Shown: positions 16,109 to 26,679, numbered from the stretch's first letter. The stretch: 64,000 bases of DNA from Haladaptatus cibarius D43 (GCF_000710615.1 NZ_JDTH01000005.1:1-64000); one strand, 5' to 3'. The notes: generated by a model not told the origin, from the letters alone. Numbers and translations are program-made.

Positions 16109-18739
16109 ATGGCGCAAAAAATGCAACTCGATATTCAGGGGATGAGTTGTGCGAACTGCTCGGGGACGGTCACCGAGACACTCGAATCGCTCGACGGCGT
16201 GCAGGAGGCGAACGTCAACTTCGCCACCGACGAAGGCACCGTCGAGTACGATTCGGAAGCCGTCTCGCTGGCCGAAATCTACGCGGCCGTCGAGGACGCT
16301 GGCTACGACCCGGTTCGCGCGACGACGACGATAGGTATCACCGACATGTCCTGCGCGAACTGTTCGGAATCGGTGGAGACGGCGCTGAAATCGGTTCCCG
16401 GCGTCATCAGCGCCGACGCCAACTTCGCCACCGACGAGGCGAGCGTCGAGTACAACCCCGCCGAGGCGACCGTTTCAGATTTCTATGCGGCCATCGAGGA
16501 TGCGGGATACGCGCCGGTTCAAGAAGAAGGACAGGTCAGAGGTGCCGATGGCGAGAGTGGAAGCAGGGGCGAAAGCCAAACTGGCAACGGGAATGCGGGC
16601 GACGCGCGCCAGGCGGCGCGCGACGCCGAGATTCGAAAGCAGTTTCGACTGACGCTGTTCGGGGCCGTGCTCGCGGTTCCGCTCGTCGCGTTCATGTTCG
16701 AACACCTGTTCTTCCCGGAACTACTGGGAGAGACGCTGTTCGGCGTCGATATTCAGGTCGTCCAGTTCCTACTGGCGACCCCCGTCCAGATTCTGCTCGG
16801 CAAGGAGTTCTACGAGAACTCCTACAAAGCCCTCGTGAAAAATCGGACGGCGAACATGGACGTGCTCATCGCGTTGGGTTCGACCACGGCCTACCTCTAC
16901 AGCGTGGCCGTCATGCTCGCGCTCATCCCCGGCGGCACCTACTTCGACAGCGCGGTGCTCATCCTCGTGTTCATCACGATGGGCAACTGGTTGGAAGCGC
17001 GCTCGAAGGGGAGGGCCAGCGACGCCCTCCGCGAACTGCTCGAACTGGAAGCCGACACCGCAGTAGTCGTCGAGGACGGCGAAGAGCGCGAAATCCCATT
17101 GGACGAAGTCGAAGTCGGCGACCGACTCCGCGTTCGGCCCGGCGAGAAAATTCCGACCGACGGCGTCGTCGTGGACGGCGAGAGCGCGGTTGACGAGTCG
17201 ATGGTGACCGGCGAATCGGTGCCGGTCGAGAAAGAAGAAGGCGACGAAGTCATCGGCGCGACCATCAACGAAAACGGGGTACTCACGGTTCGCGCGACGA
17301 AGATCGGGGGCGAAACCGCTCTCCAACAAATCGTACAGATGGTAAAGGAGGCCCAAGCCCGCCAACCAGAAATCCAGAACCTCGCGGACAGAATCAGCGC
17401 CTATTTCGTTCCGGCGGTCATCGCCAACGCGCTGTTTTGGGGCGTGGTCTGGTATCTCTTCCCCGAAGTCCTCGCCGGATTCGTGAACGCACTTCCACTG
17501 TGGAGTCCGGTCGCGGGCGGGCCGGAAGTCGCAGGGGGAAGCGTCTCGGGATTCGAGTTCGCCGTCGTCGTCTTCGCCAGCGCGGTGCTCATCGCCTGCC
17601 CCTGTGCGTTGGGGCTTGCGACCCCGACGGCCACGATGGTCGGCACCGCAATCGGCGCGCGAACGGGCGTCCTGTTCAAAGGCGGCGACGTGCTTGAGCG
17701 CGTTCGGGACACCGACACCGTCGTCTTCGACAAAACCGGCACCCTCACCGAGGGCGAGATGCATCTGACCGACGTTGTCGCTCTCGAACCGACGACTGAC
17801 GGCGGAATCGAAACGCTGGCAGACGAACTCGAACCGGAGGACGAACTCACGGAGGAGTTCGTCCTCGCCGCGGCGGCCAGCGCGGAACACGGAAGCGAGC
17901 ACCCGCTCGCGCAAGCAATCGTCGAGGGCGCGCGAGAACGCGGCATCGACGTGGAAGAGCCGAGTTCGTTCGAAAACGTGCCGGGCCACGGAGTTCGCGC
18001 GAAGACGAATCACGGCGAGGTGATCGTCGGCAACCGAAAACTCGTGCGCGACGAGGGAATCGACCCGAGTCCCGCGAGCGACGTGATGGAACGTCTCGAA
18101 CGCGAGGGGAAGACGGCCATGCTCGTCGCCGTGGACGGCTACCTCGTCGGCGTCGTCGCGGACGCCGATGAGGTGAAAGAGAGCGCGAAAGAAGCCGTGA
18201 GCGACCTCAAATCTCGCGGCTTGGACGTTCTCATGCTCACGGGCGACAACGAGCGAACCGCCGAAGCAGTGGCCGAACAGGTCGGCATCGACCCCGAAAA
18301 CGTCCGCGCGGAAGTCCTTCCGGACGAGAAGGCGGACGTTGTCGAGGACGTACAGTCTGGCGGCAAACGGGCGATGATGGTCGGTGACGGGGTGAACGAC
18401 GCGCCAGCACTCGCTTCCGCATACGTCGGAACCGCCATCGGGAGCGGAACCGACGTCGCAATCGAGGCCGCGGACGTGACGCTCATGCGGGACGACCCGC
18501 GGGACGTGGTGAAGGCCATCCGAATCTCTGCGGGAACCCTCTCGAAAATCAAGCAGAACCTCTTCTGGGCGCTTGGCTACAACACGGCGATGATTCCGTT
18601 GGCCTCGCTCGGACTCCTGCAACCTGCGCTCGCGGCGGCCGCGATGGCCTTCTCCAGCGTGAGCGTGCTGGGCAACAGCCTGTTGTTCAGACGATACGAA
18701 CCCGACCACGATTACGAACTCTTCGGCCTCCGTCGCTGA
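16109..18739 (+). CDS. copA: copper-translocating P1B-type ATPase
   Basis: The 876-residue protein exports Cu(I) across the cytoplasmic membrane. Two N-terminal HMA domains have GMSCANC (Cys 14, 17) and DMSCANC (Cys 82, 85). Then follow a Gly/Ser linker, about eight membrane helices, the TGES actuator motif, the transport site ACPCALG near residue 497, the phosphorylation site DKTGTLTEG near 540, MLTGDN and [10 protein letters not shown] near 758. The ATG at 16109 is preferred over 16070 because AAGGAG lies a few bases before it and the HMA domain starts there. The copper chaperone and TRASH regulator at 6 kb are probable partners. Confidence 0.95.
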   Translation: MAQKMQLDIQGMSCANCSGTVTETLESLDGVQEANVNFATDEGTVEYDSEAVSLAEIYAAVEDAGYDPVRATTTIGITDMSCANCSESVETALKSVPGVISADANFATDEASVEYNPAEATVSDFYAAIEDAGYAPVQEEGQVRGADGESGSRGESQTGNGNAGDARQAARDAEIRKQFRLTLFGAVLAVPLVAFMFEHLFFPELLGETLFGVDIQVVQFLLATPVQILLGKEFYENSYKALVKNRTANMDVLIALGSTTAYLYSVAVMLALIPGGTYFDSAVLILVFITMGNWLEARSKGRASDALRELLELEADTAVVVEDGEEREIPLDEVEVGDRLRVRPGEKIPTDGVVVDGESAVDESMVTGESVPVEKEEGDEVIGATINENGVLTVRATKIGGETALQQIVQMVKEAQARQPEIQNLADRISAYFVPAVIANALFWGVVWYLFPEVLAGFVNALPLWSPVAGGPEVAGGSVSGFEFAVVVFASAVLIACPCALGLATPTATMVGTAIGARTGVLFKGGDVLERVRDTDTVVFDKTGTLTEGEMHLTDVVALEPTTDGGIETLADELEPEDELTEEFVLAAAASAEHGSEHPLAQAIVEGARERGIDVEEPSSFENVPGHGVRAKTNHGEVIVGNRKLVRDEGIDPSPASDVMERLEREGKTAMLVAVDGYLVGVVADADEVKESAKEAVSDLKSRGLDVLMLTGDNERTAEAVAEQVGIDPENVRAEVLPDEKADVVEDVQSGGKRAMMVGDGVNDAPALASAYVGTAIGSGTDVAIEAADVTLMRDDPRDVVKAIRISAGTLSKIKQNLFWALGYNTAMIPLASLGLLQPALAAAAMAFSSVSVLGNSLLFRRYEPDHDYELFGLRR

Positions 18740-18859
18740 ACAGCGGAAATGGCGGGGTTAGTCCCCGCACCGTCTCCGGATTTTCGGTGATTCTCGCGGA
18801 ATGAAAACGATGCCAGTAGTCGAACCAATTATGTATCGACGCGCGGAAGATGGAATCGA

Positions 18860-19231
18860 ATGGTGCGGGATTTGGCAGACGACGCGCCCGAGTTGCAGGA
18901 CGTACTCGCCGCCCTCGACGACCCCGCTTGCCGACGAATAATTATGGAGTTAAACGACCCGCAGACCGCGCGCGAACTCGCCGAGAAAACCGACATCCCG
19001 CTCTCGACGCTCTACCGAAAGCTCGATTTGCTCACTGCGGCATCGCTCGTTAGGGAGTTAACCGAAATCCGCGAAGACGGCCATCACACGTCCAGATACC
19101 AACTCGCCGTTGAATCGGTGAACATTGCTCTGACCGACGACTGTGAGTTCGACGTGACGATAGAGCGCCCGCCGCGAACGACCGACGAGCGACTCGAACG
19201 ACTGTGGTCGGAGGTACGAAAAGAAACATGA
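18860..19231 (+). CDS. ArsR-like winged-helix regulator
   Basis: The 123-residue protein carries a helix-turn-helix (LAALDDPACRRIIMELNDPQ, then TARELAEKTDIPLSTLYRKLDLL) with a wing region SRYQLAVESVNIALTDDCEFDVTI. It is the haloarchaeal HTH type that is usually paired with a small DUF7521 membrane protein. Indeed it overlaps the next gene by four bases (ATGA). The signal it senses is unknown. Confidence 0.85.
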   Translation: MVRDLADDAPELQDVLAALDDPACRRIIMELNDPQTARELAEKTDIPLSTLYRKLDLLTAASLVRELTEIREDGHHTSRYQLAVESVNIALTDDCEFDVTIERPPRTTDERLERLWSEVRKET

Positions 19232-19500
19232 ACGTCTCACCAATCGTCATCGTGCTCAAAACGCTCACGCTCGCCCTCGGAGGGGTGATAACGTACTTCG
19301 CGTTCAAAGCGTACCGTCGAACCGGATCCAAAGCACTTCGATTGCTGGCAATCGGGTTCGGCATCGTCACCCTCGGCGCGTTCCTCGCCGGAATCGCCGA
19401 CCAAGCGTTCCAAATCGACCGCGACCTCGTTCTGGTCATCGAGAGCGCGCTCACCGCGATTGGCTTCGCCGCGATTGCGTACTCGCTGTACGCCGAGTGA
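19228..19500 (+). CDS. DUF7521-family small membrane protein
   Basis: The 90-residue protein has three predicted transmembrane segments: IVIVLKTLTLALGGVITYFA, LRLLAIGFGIVTLGAFLAGI and LVIESALTAIGFAAIAYSLY. The start is the ATG overlapping the stop of the HTH gene. Pairing of such a protein with an ArsR-like regulator is common in haloarchaea and suggests a membrane partner for the regulator, but its role is not established. Confidence 0.8.
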   Translation: MNVSPIVIVLKTLTLALGGVITYFAFKAYRRTGSKALRLLAIGFGIVTLGAFLAGIADQAFQIDRDLVLVIESALTAIGFAAIAYSLYAE

Positions 19501-19613
19501 TTGCGTGAGTAAATATGCGAGCGAGTATTCCTATCTTCCCTTCCTTGCGCTTTGGAGAACCCACACTGTAAGCTGGGTGAAAGCTTATCCGACCGCAAAG
19601 TAAGATAGAAGCA

Positions 19614-22049
19614 ATGAACGAACTCCGCGGCGCTGACGGGCCACCTGCGGAGCGATTCGACGGGCACGTTCGAAACGCACTCGAACTAGTTCTAGATGAT
19701 TTGCTCGGCGAAACCGAAACGACCCCGAGTGCGGCGTTCGACGCCGCGCTCGTCGGCGTATTTCGCGCACTCGTTTCGAAATTTGCGGCGGAGCGAGGAC
19801 GCGATGAGCCACCGTTTGCACAGGGAAATGAACTCGAAGAACGGCGGAATCGGTTCGAGTCGCTGTCGCCGGAGGCGACGGCACGACTCGAATCGGCAGT
19901 TAGAAAAGTCAAGTACGACCGCCTCACAGTGCGCCAACTCGGGGGACTGTACGAGCGACTGCTCGACTGCGAACCGGCCGTTTCCGACGGCGAGGTGGGA
20001 CTCACCGACGACGCGACCCAACGGGCGTCCGTCGGCGCGTACTACACGCCCGAGGACGTGGTCGAATACGCCGTTTCGCAGGCAATCGATGGAAATCCCG
20101 AGGCCACGGTGCTCGACCCGGCGATGGGAAGCGGCCATTTTTTGACCTGCGCCATCGATCAACTGGCCGAACTGCGTGGCGACCACTCGGAGAAAATGCG
20201 AAAGAAAATCGCCGAGAACTGCGTTTTCGGCGTGGACATCGACCCGTTGGCGGTGGAACTCGCCCGGTCGTCGGTGTGGATCGAAACTGGATTCTGGCCC
20301 GTGGAAAATCTTCGAGTGGGGGACTCGCTGGCGGAAACGACGAACTGGCCCAGCCCGTGCCAACTCGTTACTGAAAAAAGCCGATATGCAGGAGAGAATC
20401 GGCGGTTCGACGCGGTGGTCGGGAATCCGCCCTACGTCCGCAGTCGGCACATCTCGAACGAACGAAAGGAAGCCCTCAAATCGCGCTTCGACACCGTAAC
20501 CGGCGCGTTCGACCTCTACGTCCCGTTCGTAGAGCGAATGGCAGAACTCGGGGAGCGGGTGTCCTGCATCGTCCCGAACAAATGGACGACGGCGCGATAC
20601 GGGCGAACCCTCCGTGACCACCTGCTCGACCGGCATCGACTGGTGGAACTGCTCGACGTCTCCGCAGTGTCGGTTTTCGCCGACGCCAGCGTCTACCCCC
20701 TTGTAGCCACCGTCGAGTCGGGCACCGGCCCGACAGAAACGATTCGGGTGCGACAGGGCGAAGGAATCGGGAAGGCAGAAAGCGAAACGACGGTCGAAGC
20801 CCGTCTTTCGCGGTCGCTCGTGGACGAACTCGGGGGGCAGGTGATTCCGGTCGGTATCGACCCGGTGTTCGTCCCGATTGCGGAACGACTCCGACGCGAG
20901 AACGACGAACTGGGGTCGCACGTCAGTCAAACCGAGGGAATCCACACCGGAAACGTGCGGGACAAACTCGTCGTGGACGCCCCTGGTTCGGATTGTGAGC
21001 GACTCGTGAGCGGCGGGAACGTCTCGCGGTACGGGGTGGAATGGGACGGGGACTGGATTCGATTCGACCCTGCACTCATCGGCGACGGCGAGTACGGAAG
21101 CCTGCGCGACCGGGAGGTGTTCGAGGACGACAAACTGCTCCTTCGGGACATCAGCGAGCGCCCCGTCGCGGCCTACGACGACGAGGGATTGTACGCTCTG
21201 AACACGCTGTACAGTGTTCGGTCGGAGTCCGACCTGCCGCTTCGCTACCTCCTCGCGGTCATCAACTCGACGGTGGCGACCTGCTGGTTCCAGCAGGTGT
21301 ACGGCGGCACCCACGTCAGCGGGGGCTACCTCAGGTTCAAACCGATGTTCGCGCGCCGATTGCCGATTCCCGCGGACATCGGGGAGCGTGAACGAAAGAC
21401 GGTGGTCGCACTCGCAACCCGAATGTGCGACCTTCGGCGCGAACGCGACGGTATCGAGGTTCGACTTCCGGACGCAAACGGCCCGCAGTTGGGCGAGCTG
21501 GCGCGGAAACTCCGAACCGATTCGATGCTGTCCGAGACGAACGAAACGCGGGATGGGCTCCGAGTCGGAACTGTGTCGGTGGCCGAAAGGGATACCGGTG
21601 GAGGCGAGGACAGAGGCGGTGAGCAAGATGACCGCGAACTCGTTATTTCCGCGACGGCGCGATACCAACCCGAGGACGGGAGAAAAAATTCGCCCGACGA
21701 GAAGGAAAAAACCGATTCGTGGGGGTTCGCCGAAACCGACCCGATTCCGGCGTTGGTGGTCGAAGAGGATGCAGAACGGCGTGAGTTGCTCGAATGGTAC
21801 GTCCCGCATGCCACCGCGAGCGAGAGGTTCACCACACGGGCGACGAAAACCATCTCGCCGCTCGACAGACTGGAGTCGCTTCGTGTTCCGAACCCCGAGG
21901 ATGCCCGCGAGTTCATCGAGGCGAATCGGCGAGTCGAGGAACTGGAGCGAAACATCGCGCGGACGGACGCCGCCATCGACCGACTGGTGTCTCGGGCCTA
22001 CGGGCTTTCAGTCGAGGAAGTAGAGACAGTAGAGAAGTTGGTGAGATAG
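19614..22049 (+). CDS. Eco57I/type IIG-like DNA adenine methyltransferase
   Basis: The 811-residue protein has an N6-adenine methyltransferase core: GAYYTPEDVVEYAVSQAI (residues 141-158), motif I VLDPAMGSGHFL (166-177), the VFGVDIDPLAVELARSSVW segment, and catalytic motif IV NPPY (271-274). The C-terminal half resembles a TaqI-type target-recognition region (SRYGVEWDGDWIRFDP, LRYLLAVINSTVATCWF, GGTHVSGGYLRFKP), ending in a coiled helical tail. The N-terminal 120 residues are short for a type IIG nuclease, and I see no clear PD-(D/E)xK motif. No restriction gene lies beside it, so it may be a solitary methylase. Confidence 0.88.
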   Translation: MNELRGADGPPAERFDGHVRNALELVLDDLLGETETTPSAAFDAALVGVFRALVSKFAAERGRDEPPFAQGNELEERRNRFESLSPEATARLESAVRKVKYDRLTVRQLGGLYERLLDCEPAVSDGEVGLTDDATQRASVGAYYTPEDVVEYAVSQAIDGNPEATVLDPAMGSGHFLTCAIDQLAELRGDHSEKMRKKIAENCVFGVDIDPLAVELARSSVWIETGFWPVENLRVGDSLAETTNWPSPCQLVTEKSRYAGENRRFDAVVGNPPYVRSRHISNERKEALKSRFDTVTGAFDLYVPFVERMAELGERVSCIVPNKWTTARYGRTLRDHLLDRHRLVELLDVSAVSVFADASVYPLVATVESGTGPTETIRVRQGEGIGKAESETTVEARLSRSLVDELGGQVIPVGIDPVFVPIAERLRRENDELGSHVSQTEGIHTGNVRDKLVVDAPGSDCERLVSGGNVSRYGVEWDGDWIRFDPALIGDGEYGSLRDREVFEDDKLLLRDISERPVAAYDDEGLYALNTLYSVRSESDLPLRYLLAVINSTVATCWFQQVYGGTHVSGGYLRFKPMFARRLPIPADIGERERKTVVALATRMCDLRRERDGIEVRLPDANGPQLGELARKLRTDSMLSETNETRDGLRVGTVSVAERDTGGGEDRGGEQDDRELVISATARYQPEDGRKNSPDEKEKTDSWGFAETDPIPALVVEEDAERRELLEWYVPHATASERFTTRATKTISPLDRLESLRVPNPEDAREFIEANRRVEELERNIARTDAAIDRLVSRAYGLSVEEVETVEKLVR

Positions 22050-22376
22050 AAAAACAGGTTCAAGTGAAAATAGTCTTCGGACGGAGTTCGGTTTGCAATT
22101 TCTACATCAGGTCACGCCTGCGAGACAGTGGTTTTGGAGGAACGATGAGCACAGAGGTCACGACTGCAATCGTCCTCTCGCCACTACCAATTTCATCACA
22201 GAGCGGGCGTGGAGTCGCACAGCAATCGCAAAATCGGACTTTCCATTCACAGATAGCGCAGGGTACGCGGAAACGACGATGTGAAAATTAGCACCGCAAA
22301 CCGTTCGGAAACCTACTTTCGAAAATCGGACACGCAACAGAAAATCGTTATCAGGGAACCCTTCGTATAGTAAGCC
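22050..22376. other. intergenic, no gene recognised
   Basis: A 327-base gap holds only short frames without family features, including a 48-residue frame from the ATG at 22145. No tRNA, repeat or clear terminator is seen. Confidence 0.5.
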
Positions 22377-24209
22377 ATGTTGCAGGTCGGGGTTGCCGGA
22401 GTGACGACTGACATGCTGGTAGTGTTCGCCGTCGTCTTTCTCGCGCTCATTCTGTTCGCAACCGAACTCCTTCCTGTCGATGTGACCGCAATTCTGATAA
22501 TGGTCACACTAATCGTCCTCGAACCGTGGACGGGCATCGACCCGGAAACGGGGATTTCCGGCTTTGCCAACGAGGCGACGATTACCGTGCTTGCCATGCT
22601 TATCCTGAGTTCCGGGGTGAGCCAAACCGGGGTCGTCCAACTGCTCGGAAGCAAGTTGGCGAATTTCGCTGGCACCGACCTCAAAAAGCAGTTGTTCGCC
22701 ACGATTGGCGTGGCGGGGCCAGCCTCGGGGTTCGTGAACAACACACCAGTTGTTGCAATCTTGGTTCCCGTCATCACCGACCTCGCTCACGAAGGGAAAA
22801 CCTCGCCCTCGAAACTGCTGATTCCGCTCTCCTACGCCTCCATGCTCGGCGGGATGCTCACCCTCATCGGCACCTCCACGAACATCCTCGCCAGCAACGT
22901 CGCGGGGCGGTTGGCCGCGACGACGCCCGACCCGCGACTCCACTCGTTTTCGATGTTCGAGTTCACCCAGCTCGGCGTCATCGTCCTCGTTACGGGGAGT
23001 CTGTACTTGCTGTTCGTCGGCCATCGACTCCTGCCGGAGCGCGTCCCGCCGGAAGAAGATTACATCGAGGAGTACGAAATGGGGGAGTATCTGACCGAAG
23101 TGGTCGTCAACGAGGGGTCGCCGCTCGTCGGGAAGACCGTCAACGAAGCCATCGACGCAGAGATTTTCGACGCCGACATCGTCCAAATCGTCCGCGACGA
23201 CGAGACGTTCATCGAACCCATCGCCCAGAAGACGATTCGCGCGGACGACGTGTTGAAACTTCGAACCGATCGCTCCACCCTCGGGTCGCTGGTGACGCTC
23301 GATTATTTGACGTTGGTCGGCACGCCGACGGACGAAACGTTCGACCCCGGTGAGGAACAGACGCTTGTCGAAGTCGTGATTCCGTCCGGTTCGGAACTCG
23401 TCGGCGAAACGCTTTCGAGTTCGACGTTTCGCGAACGCTACAACGCGACCGTCCTCGCGTTTCGAAGCCGCGGCGAACTTATCCGCGAGCGCCTCGACCG
23501 AGTTCGGATTCGCGTCGGCGACACCCTCCTCATGCAAGCCTCCGGGGACAGCATCGACCGCCTCGCCGCGAATCGGGATTTCATCGTCGCCCATCAGGTG
23601 TCCGACCCAGACTACCGAACCGAGAAAATTCCGGCGGCCCTCGCCATCATCACGGGCGTCGTCCTCGTCGCCGCGCTCGGCATCTACCCGATTCTCGTCA
23701 GCGCCCTCGCAGGCGTCGTTGCGATGGTCGTAACCGGCGTGCTGAAAGCCCACGAACTGTACGATTCGGTGGAGTGGAACGTCATCTTCCTCCTTGCGGG
23801 TGTCATCCCACTCGGAATCGCCCTCGAATCGTCAGGCGGGGCCGAACTCCTCGGCGTGCTGGTTGCGACCAGCGCGGATTTCCTCCCCGTCATCGCCGTC
23901 CTGTGGGTGTTTTATATCGCAACCGGCCTCATCACCGAGGTCATCAGCAACAACGCCAGCGTCGTCGTGATGATTCCCGTCGCCGTCGAAGCGGCGCTCC
24001 GCATCGACGCGAACCCCTTCGCGTTCGTCCTTGCAGTGACGTTCGCCGCCTCCACGTCGTTCCTCGGGCCGGTGGGCTACCAGACGAATCTGTTCGTCTA
24101 CGGGCCGGGCGGGTACAAATTCACGGACTACTTCCGAATCGGCGCGCCGCTCCAACTGCTCCTGTCGGTCGTGACGGTGCTCGGAATCGCCGCGTTTTGG
24201 CCGCTCTGA
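22377..24209 (+). CDS. SLC13-family permease with two RCK-C (TrkA-C) domains
   Basis: The 610-residue membrane transporter starts with helices LVVFAVVFLALILFATELLP, the family signature GFVNNTPVVAILVPVI (about residue 118) and LIGTSTNILAS. Between the membrane halves (residues 220-395) are two regulatory RCK-C modules (EVVVNEGSPLVGKTVNEAI and EVVIPSGSELVGETLSSST). The second half repeats the pattern with ITEVISNNASVVVMIPVAVE and GPVGYQTNLFVYGPGGY. It probably takes up anions such as sulfate or dicarboxylates by cation symport; the substrate is not readable. It is a stand-alone gene. Confidence 0.92.
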   Translation: MLQVGVAGVTTDMLVVFAVVFLALILFATELLPVDVTAILIMVTLIVLEPWTGIDPETGISGFANEATITVLAMLILSSGVSQTGVVQLLGSKLANFAGTDLKKQLFATIGVAGPASGFVNNTPVVAILVPVITDLAHEGKTSPSKLLIPLSYASMLGGMLTLIGTSTNILASNVAGRLAATTPDPRLHSFSMFEFTQLGVIVLVTGSLYLLFVGHRLLPERVPPEEDYIEEYEMGEYLTEVVVNEGSPLVGKTVNEAIDAEIFDADIVQIVRDDETFIEPIAQKTIRADDVLKLRTDRSTLGSLVTLDYLTLVGTPTDETFDPGEEQTLVEVVIPSGSELVGETLSSSTFRERYNATVLAFRSRGELIRERLDRVRIRVGDTLLMQASGDSIDRLAANRDFIVAHQVSDPDYRTEKIPAALAIITGVVLVAALGIYPILVSALAGVVAMVVTGVLKAHELYDSVEWNVIFLLAGVIPLGIALESSGGAELLGVLVATSADFLPVIAVLWVFYIATGLITEVISNNASVVVMIPVAVEAALRIDANPFAFVLAVTFAASTSFLGPVGYQTNLFVYGPGGYKFTDYFRIGAPLQLLLSVVTVLGIAAFWPL

Positions 24210-24372
24210 ATCGAATCTAGCGGAAAGAATGTCGAAGAGCGTGCAACCGAATCTATGACGAAATAATTCGCGTAAGTTATTAGCCGTCGGGTGGCGTACT
24301 ACGGTCATCGTTCGGTGACGTTCGATTTCGGGGCAAAGAAGCTAGACAGCCGTCGCCGACGGGGGTTGGGAC

Positions 24373-25455
24373 ATGAAAATAGGAGTCGAAGCGGAGTACT
24401 GGATTATCGACGAGTCGGGTGAGTTAGCGACCGAGACAGGCGAGTTGCTGAACGAACTGCTCGACGTGAGCGAGTACGTCGTGCCGGAATTCGTCGCGCC
24501 GCTGATAGAGGTACAGACGGCGCCCGTATCGGGAGCGGAAGAACTCCGACGCGAGTTCGGACGAACGCTTCAGACCGTCTGCGATGTGGCGGAAGACAGA
24601 GGATTGTCGCTCGTTCCACTCGGAACGCCGCTCACGCGGGAGTCGCTCGAAATCACGTCGGAGCGCGGGAGACTGTTGCAGAGCATGTACGGCGACGACA
24701 TGGAGTACGCGATGAACTGTGCGGGGACGCACGTCCATTTCGACCGTGGCAACGTGGTTCGGCAACTGAACCTTCTCACCGCGCTCGACCCGGCGCTCGC
24801 GCTGGTCTGTTCCTCACCGTACATCAGCGGAAACAGGATGGCGTGTTCGTCACGCGCCGCGGTGTATCGCTACGAATCGCACACCACGTTCGCTCGCTAC
24901 CGCGACCTGTGGGAGTACGTCGAAACCGAAGGCCAGTGGGAAGCCCGTATCGACGAACAGTACCACACGCTGCAAGTCCTCGCGCGGGAGAGCGGTATCG
25001 ACCCGGAAACGTTCGGGAACTACTTCCACCGCGACGACACGGTGTTGACACCTGTTCGACTTCGCCACAAATCGCCCACGGTCGAATGGCGCGCACCCGA
25101 CACTGCGCTCCCGAGCCAAATCGTTCGGCTCGTAAGTGAAATGACGAATCTCCTTCAACAAACCGAGTACAAGGAGGTGACTATCGGAGAAACCGGCGTG
25201 CGGACGGAAGAAATCGGGATACCACCGTATGCAGAACTGCGCGAACTCAGCGAAGAGGCCATCAAGGAGGGCGTTGCATCGCTCCGCGTGCAGGATTATC
25301 TGACCACGATGGGCTTCGATGTCTCGCGTTATCACCCGATTTCACAGCGTATCGAAAACGGCTGGACGCTTCCCCGCGAGGAGGCGCTCCGACTCCGACG
25401 CGAGTACGCAGACGAGTTCGAAAAGGACGTCGAAGCACTGCTCGGAAATGCGTAA
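24373..25455 (+). CDS. gshA: glutamate-cysteine ligase (GCS2 family)
   Basis: The 360-residue enzyme belongs to the ATP-dependent carboxylate-amine ligase GCS2 family. It begins MKIGVEAEYWIIDESGEL and carries PEFVAPLIEVQTAPVSG, the metal/substrate region MNCAGTHVHFD and SPYISGNRMACSSRAAVYRYE. Haloarchaea use such an enzyme to make gamma-glutamylcysteine, their main low-molecular-weight thiol. It stands alone on the plus strand, 163 bases after the permease. Confidence 0.9.
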   Translation: MKIGVEAEYWIIDESGELATETGELLNELLDVSEYVVPEFVAPLIEVQTAPVSGAEELRREFGRTLQTVCDVAEDRGLSLVPLGTPLTRESLEITSERGRLLQSMYGDDMEYAMNCAGTHVHFDRGNVVRQLNLLTALDPALALVCSSPYISGNRMACSSRAAVYRYESHTTFARYRDLWEYVETEGQWEARIDEQYHTLQVLARESGIDPETFGNYFHRDDTVLTPVRLRHKSPTVEWRAPDTALPSQIVRLVSEMTNLLQQTEYKEVTIGETGVRTEEIGIPPYAELRELSEEAIKEGVASLRVQDYLTTMGFDVSRYHPISQRIENGWTLPREEALRLRREYADEFEKDVEALLGNA

Positions 25456-25509
25456 ATCGCTCGGGAACGGAAAAAGTGCCGCTCGAAACCAACACTGTTG
25501 GCTAAGCGG

Positions 25510-25950
25510 TTAGTTCGACTCCGACCGGAATCCGCTGACCACGTCGAGCCACGAGATGAAAACGAACGCGCCGATGAGCGCGGTCGTCGTTCCCCCGAAC
25601 AGGGTTGCCATCCGTTCGGTGATGTGCTCTCGTTCACTAACTTCGATGCGATACACGAGGTCACCGTCGATGACGAACGAATTTCGAAGTTGGTCGGAGG
25701 GTTCTTCTTCCATTTCGTACGACTCTTGTAGTTTCGCGCGTCCGAATGCGAGTCGCGCCTCGTCGGAAAGTTCGCCATACTGCACCGACGAAGAGCGCAC
25801 GCCCGGTTCGTTTTCGTTCACCTGTTCGACGGTGAGCGTGTACGTCGTGGCGCTTTGCGGCGGCTGGAGGAGTGCGTAGCCGGTGAGGACGAGTCCGGCA
25901 ACGAGCAGGAGCGTCGCAAGCAGTTGAATGACGAGTCCGTCGGACCGCAT
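25510..25950 (-). CDS. membrane protein of unknown function, two transmembrane segments
   Basis: The 146-residue protein has an N-terminal helix (IQLLATLLLVAGLVLTGYAL), an acidic extracytoplasmic region of about 80 residues with YTLTVEQVNENEPG and SFVIDGDLVYRIEVSE, and a C-terminal helix (LFGGTTTALIGAFVFISWLD). This two-helix layout is common among haloarchaeal envelope proteins without known function. Confidence 0.75.
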   Translation of the reverse strand: MRSDGLVIQLLATLLLVAGLVLTGYALLQPPQSATTYTLTVEQVNENEPGVRSSSVQYGELSDEARLAFGRAKLQESYEMEEEPSDQLRNSFVIDGDLVYRIEVSEREHITERMATLFGGTTTALIGAFVFISWLDVVSGFRSESN

Positions 25951-26086
25951 CTGATGTTAGTTTTCGTGCAGTGTGGTGACTTAAAGGGTTTCCATCCGTC
26001 CGCCGGAGAAAGAAACGGGGAGCAAAAAACGGACGATAAAAACGAATAGCAAGAACGCGGGAGCGTGAAAATCGAAGGTCGGTCGA

Positions 26087-26311
26087 TTATCGGTGCGACG
26101 GCAGTACGTCCTCTACCGGATAGAGGTCTTCGCGGATACCCGAGCCATCACAATCTTCGTTCGGGCATCGATACCGCCAGCCGTCGTCGGTCGCCGTATC
26201 CGCCTCGAAACGCTCCCCACACTCCCTGCAGAAGAGCCGGTCGATGTCAGTTGCGCGCTCCCGACTTGCAAGTTCAGGCTGCATACTTACCCATTCACAG
26301 TCCTCAATCAT
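26087..26311 (-). CDS. small zinc-ribbon protein
   Basis: The 74-residue protein has two Cys pairs, LFCRECGERF and YRCPNEDCDGSG, forming a rubredoxin-like zinc ribbon. A shorter start at 26284 (MQPELASRE) is equally possible. It is divergent from the HTH gene at 26404. The function is unknown. Confidence 0.7.
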   Translation of the reverse strand: MIEDCEWVSMQPELASRERATDIDRLFCRECGERFEADTATDDGWRYRCPNEDCDGSGIREDLYPVEDVLPSHR

Positions 26312-26403
26312 AGAACCTACGCTTTTCGGCGGGTGACATGGGTGACACCGGGTTACCTGTGCGTTAGCGAGCCGTTTAGTGGGTGGCGTCCGTCGGTCAG
26401 TCC

Positions 26404-26679
26404 ATGGAAAAGCAGACCCTGACGAGCCTGTGTGACCTGCCACCGAGCGCAAAGCTCGTGTTCAAAGTGTTAGAATACAGTGGTGCCCACACACAGAAAG
26501 AAATCGTCGAGCGGTCACGGCTGTCGGCGCGAACCGTCAGGAGTGCGCTAGAGAATTTGACGGAAGTCGGTGCCGTCACGGAAGAAGTGTACATTCCGGA
26601 CGCCCGTCAGCGACTCTACCGATTGGACGATAGCCGCGACTGGGAACAGGTGAGCTGTCTGGAAAAAGCGCCGGTGTAG
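26404..26679 (+). CDS. MarR-like helix-turn-helix protein
   Basis: The 91-residue protein is one winged-helix domain: LPPSAKLVFKVLEYSGAHTQ, then KEIVERSRLSARTVRSALEN as the recognition helix pair and EVYIPDARQRLYRL as wing. The ATG at 26404 is preferred over the GTG 21 bases upstream. It is a haloarchaeal single-domain regulator type with unknown targets. Confidence 0.8.
   Translation: MEKQTLTSLCDLPPSAKLVFKVLEYSGAHTQKEIVERSRLSARTVRSALENLTEVGAVTEEVYIPDARQRLYRLDDSRDWEQVSCLEKAPV

Noticed and set aside
16769..18709. Very long minus-strand frame opposite copA, and similar long antisense frames opposite nrdA, the methyltransferase, the permease and the S9 peptidase
   Set aside because: These are shadows caused by GC-rich third codon positions; the sense frames match known families throughout.
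22145..22291. Short frame starting MSTEVTTAIVLSPLP
   Set aside because: 48 residues, no domain, no promoter and no overlap with a neighbour; not enough to support a gene.
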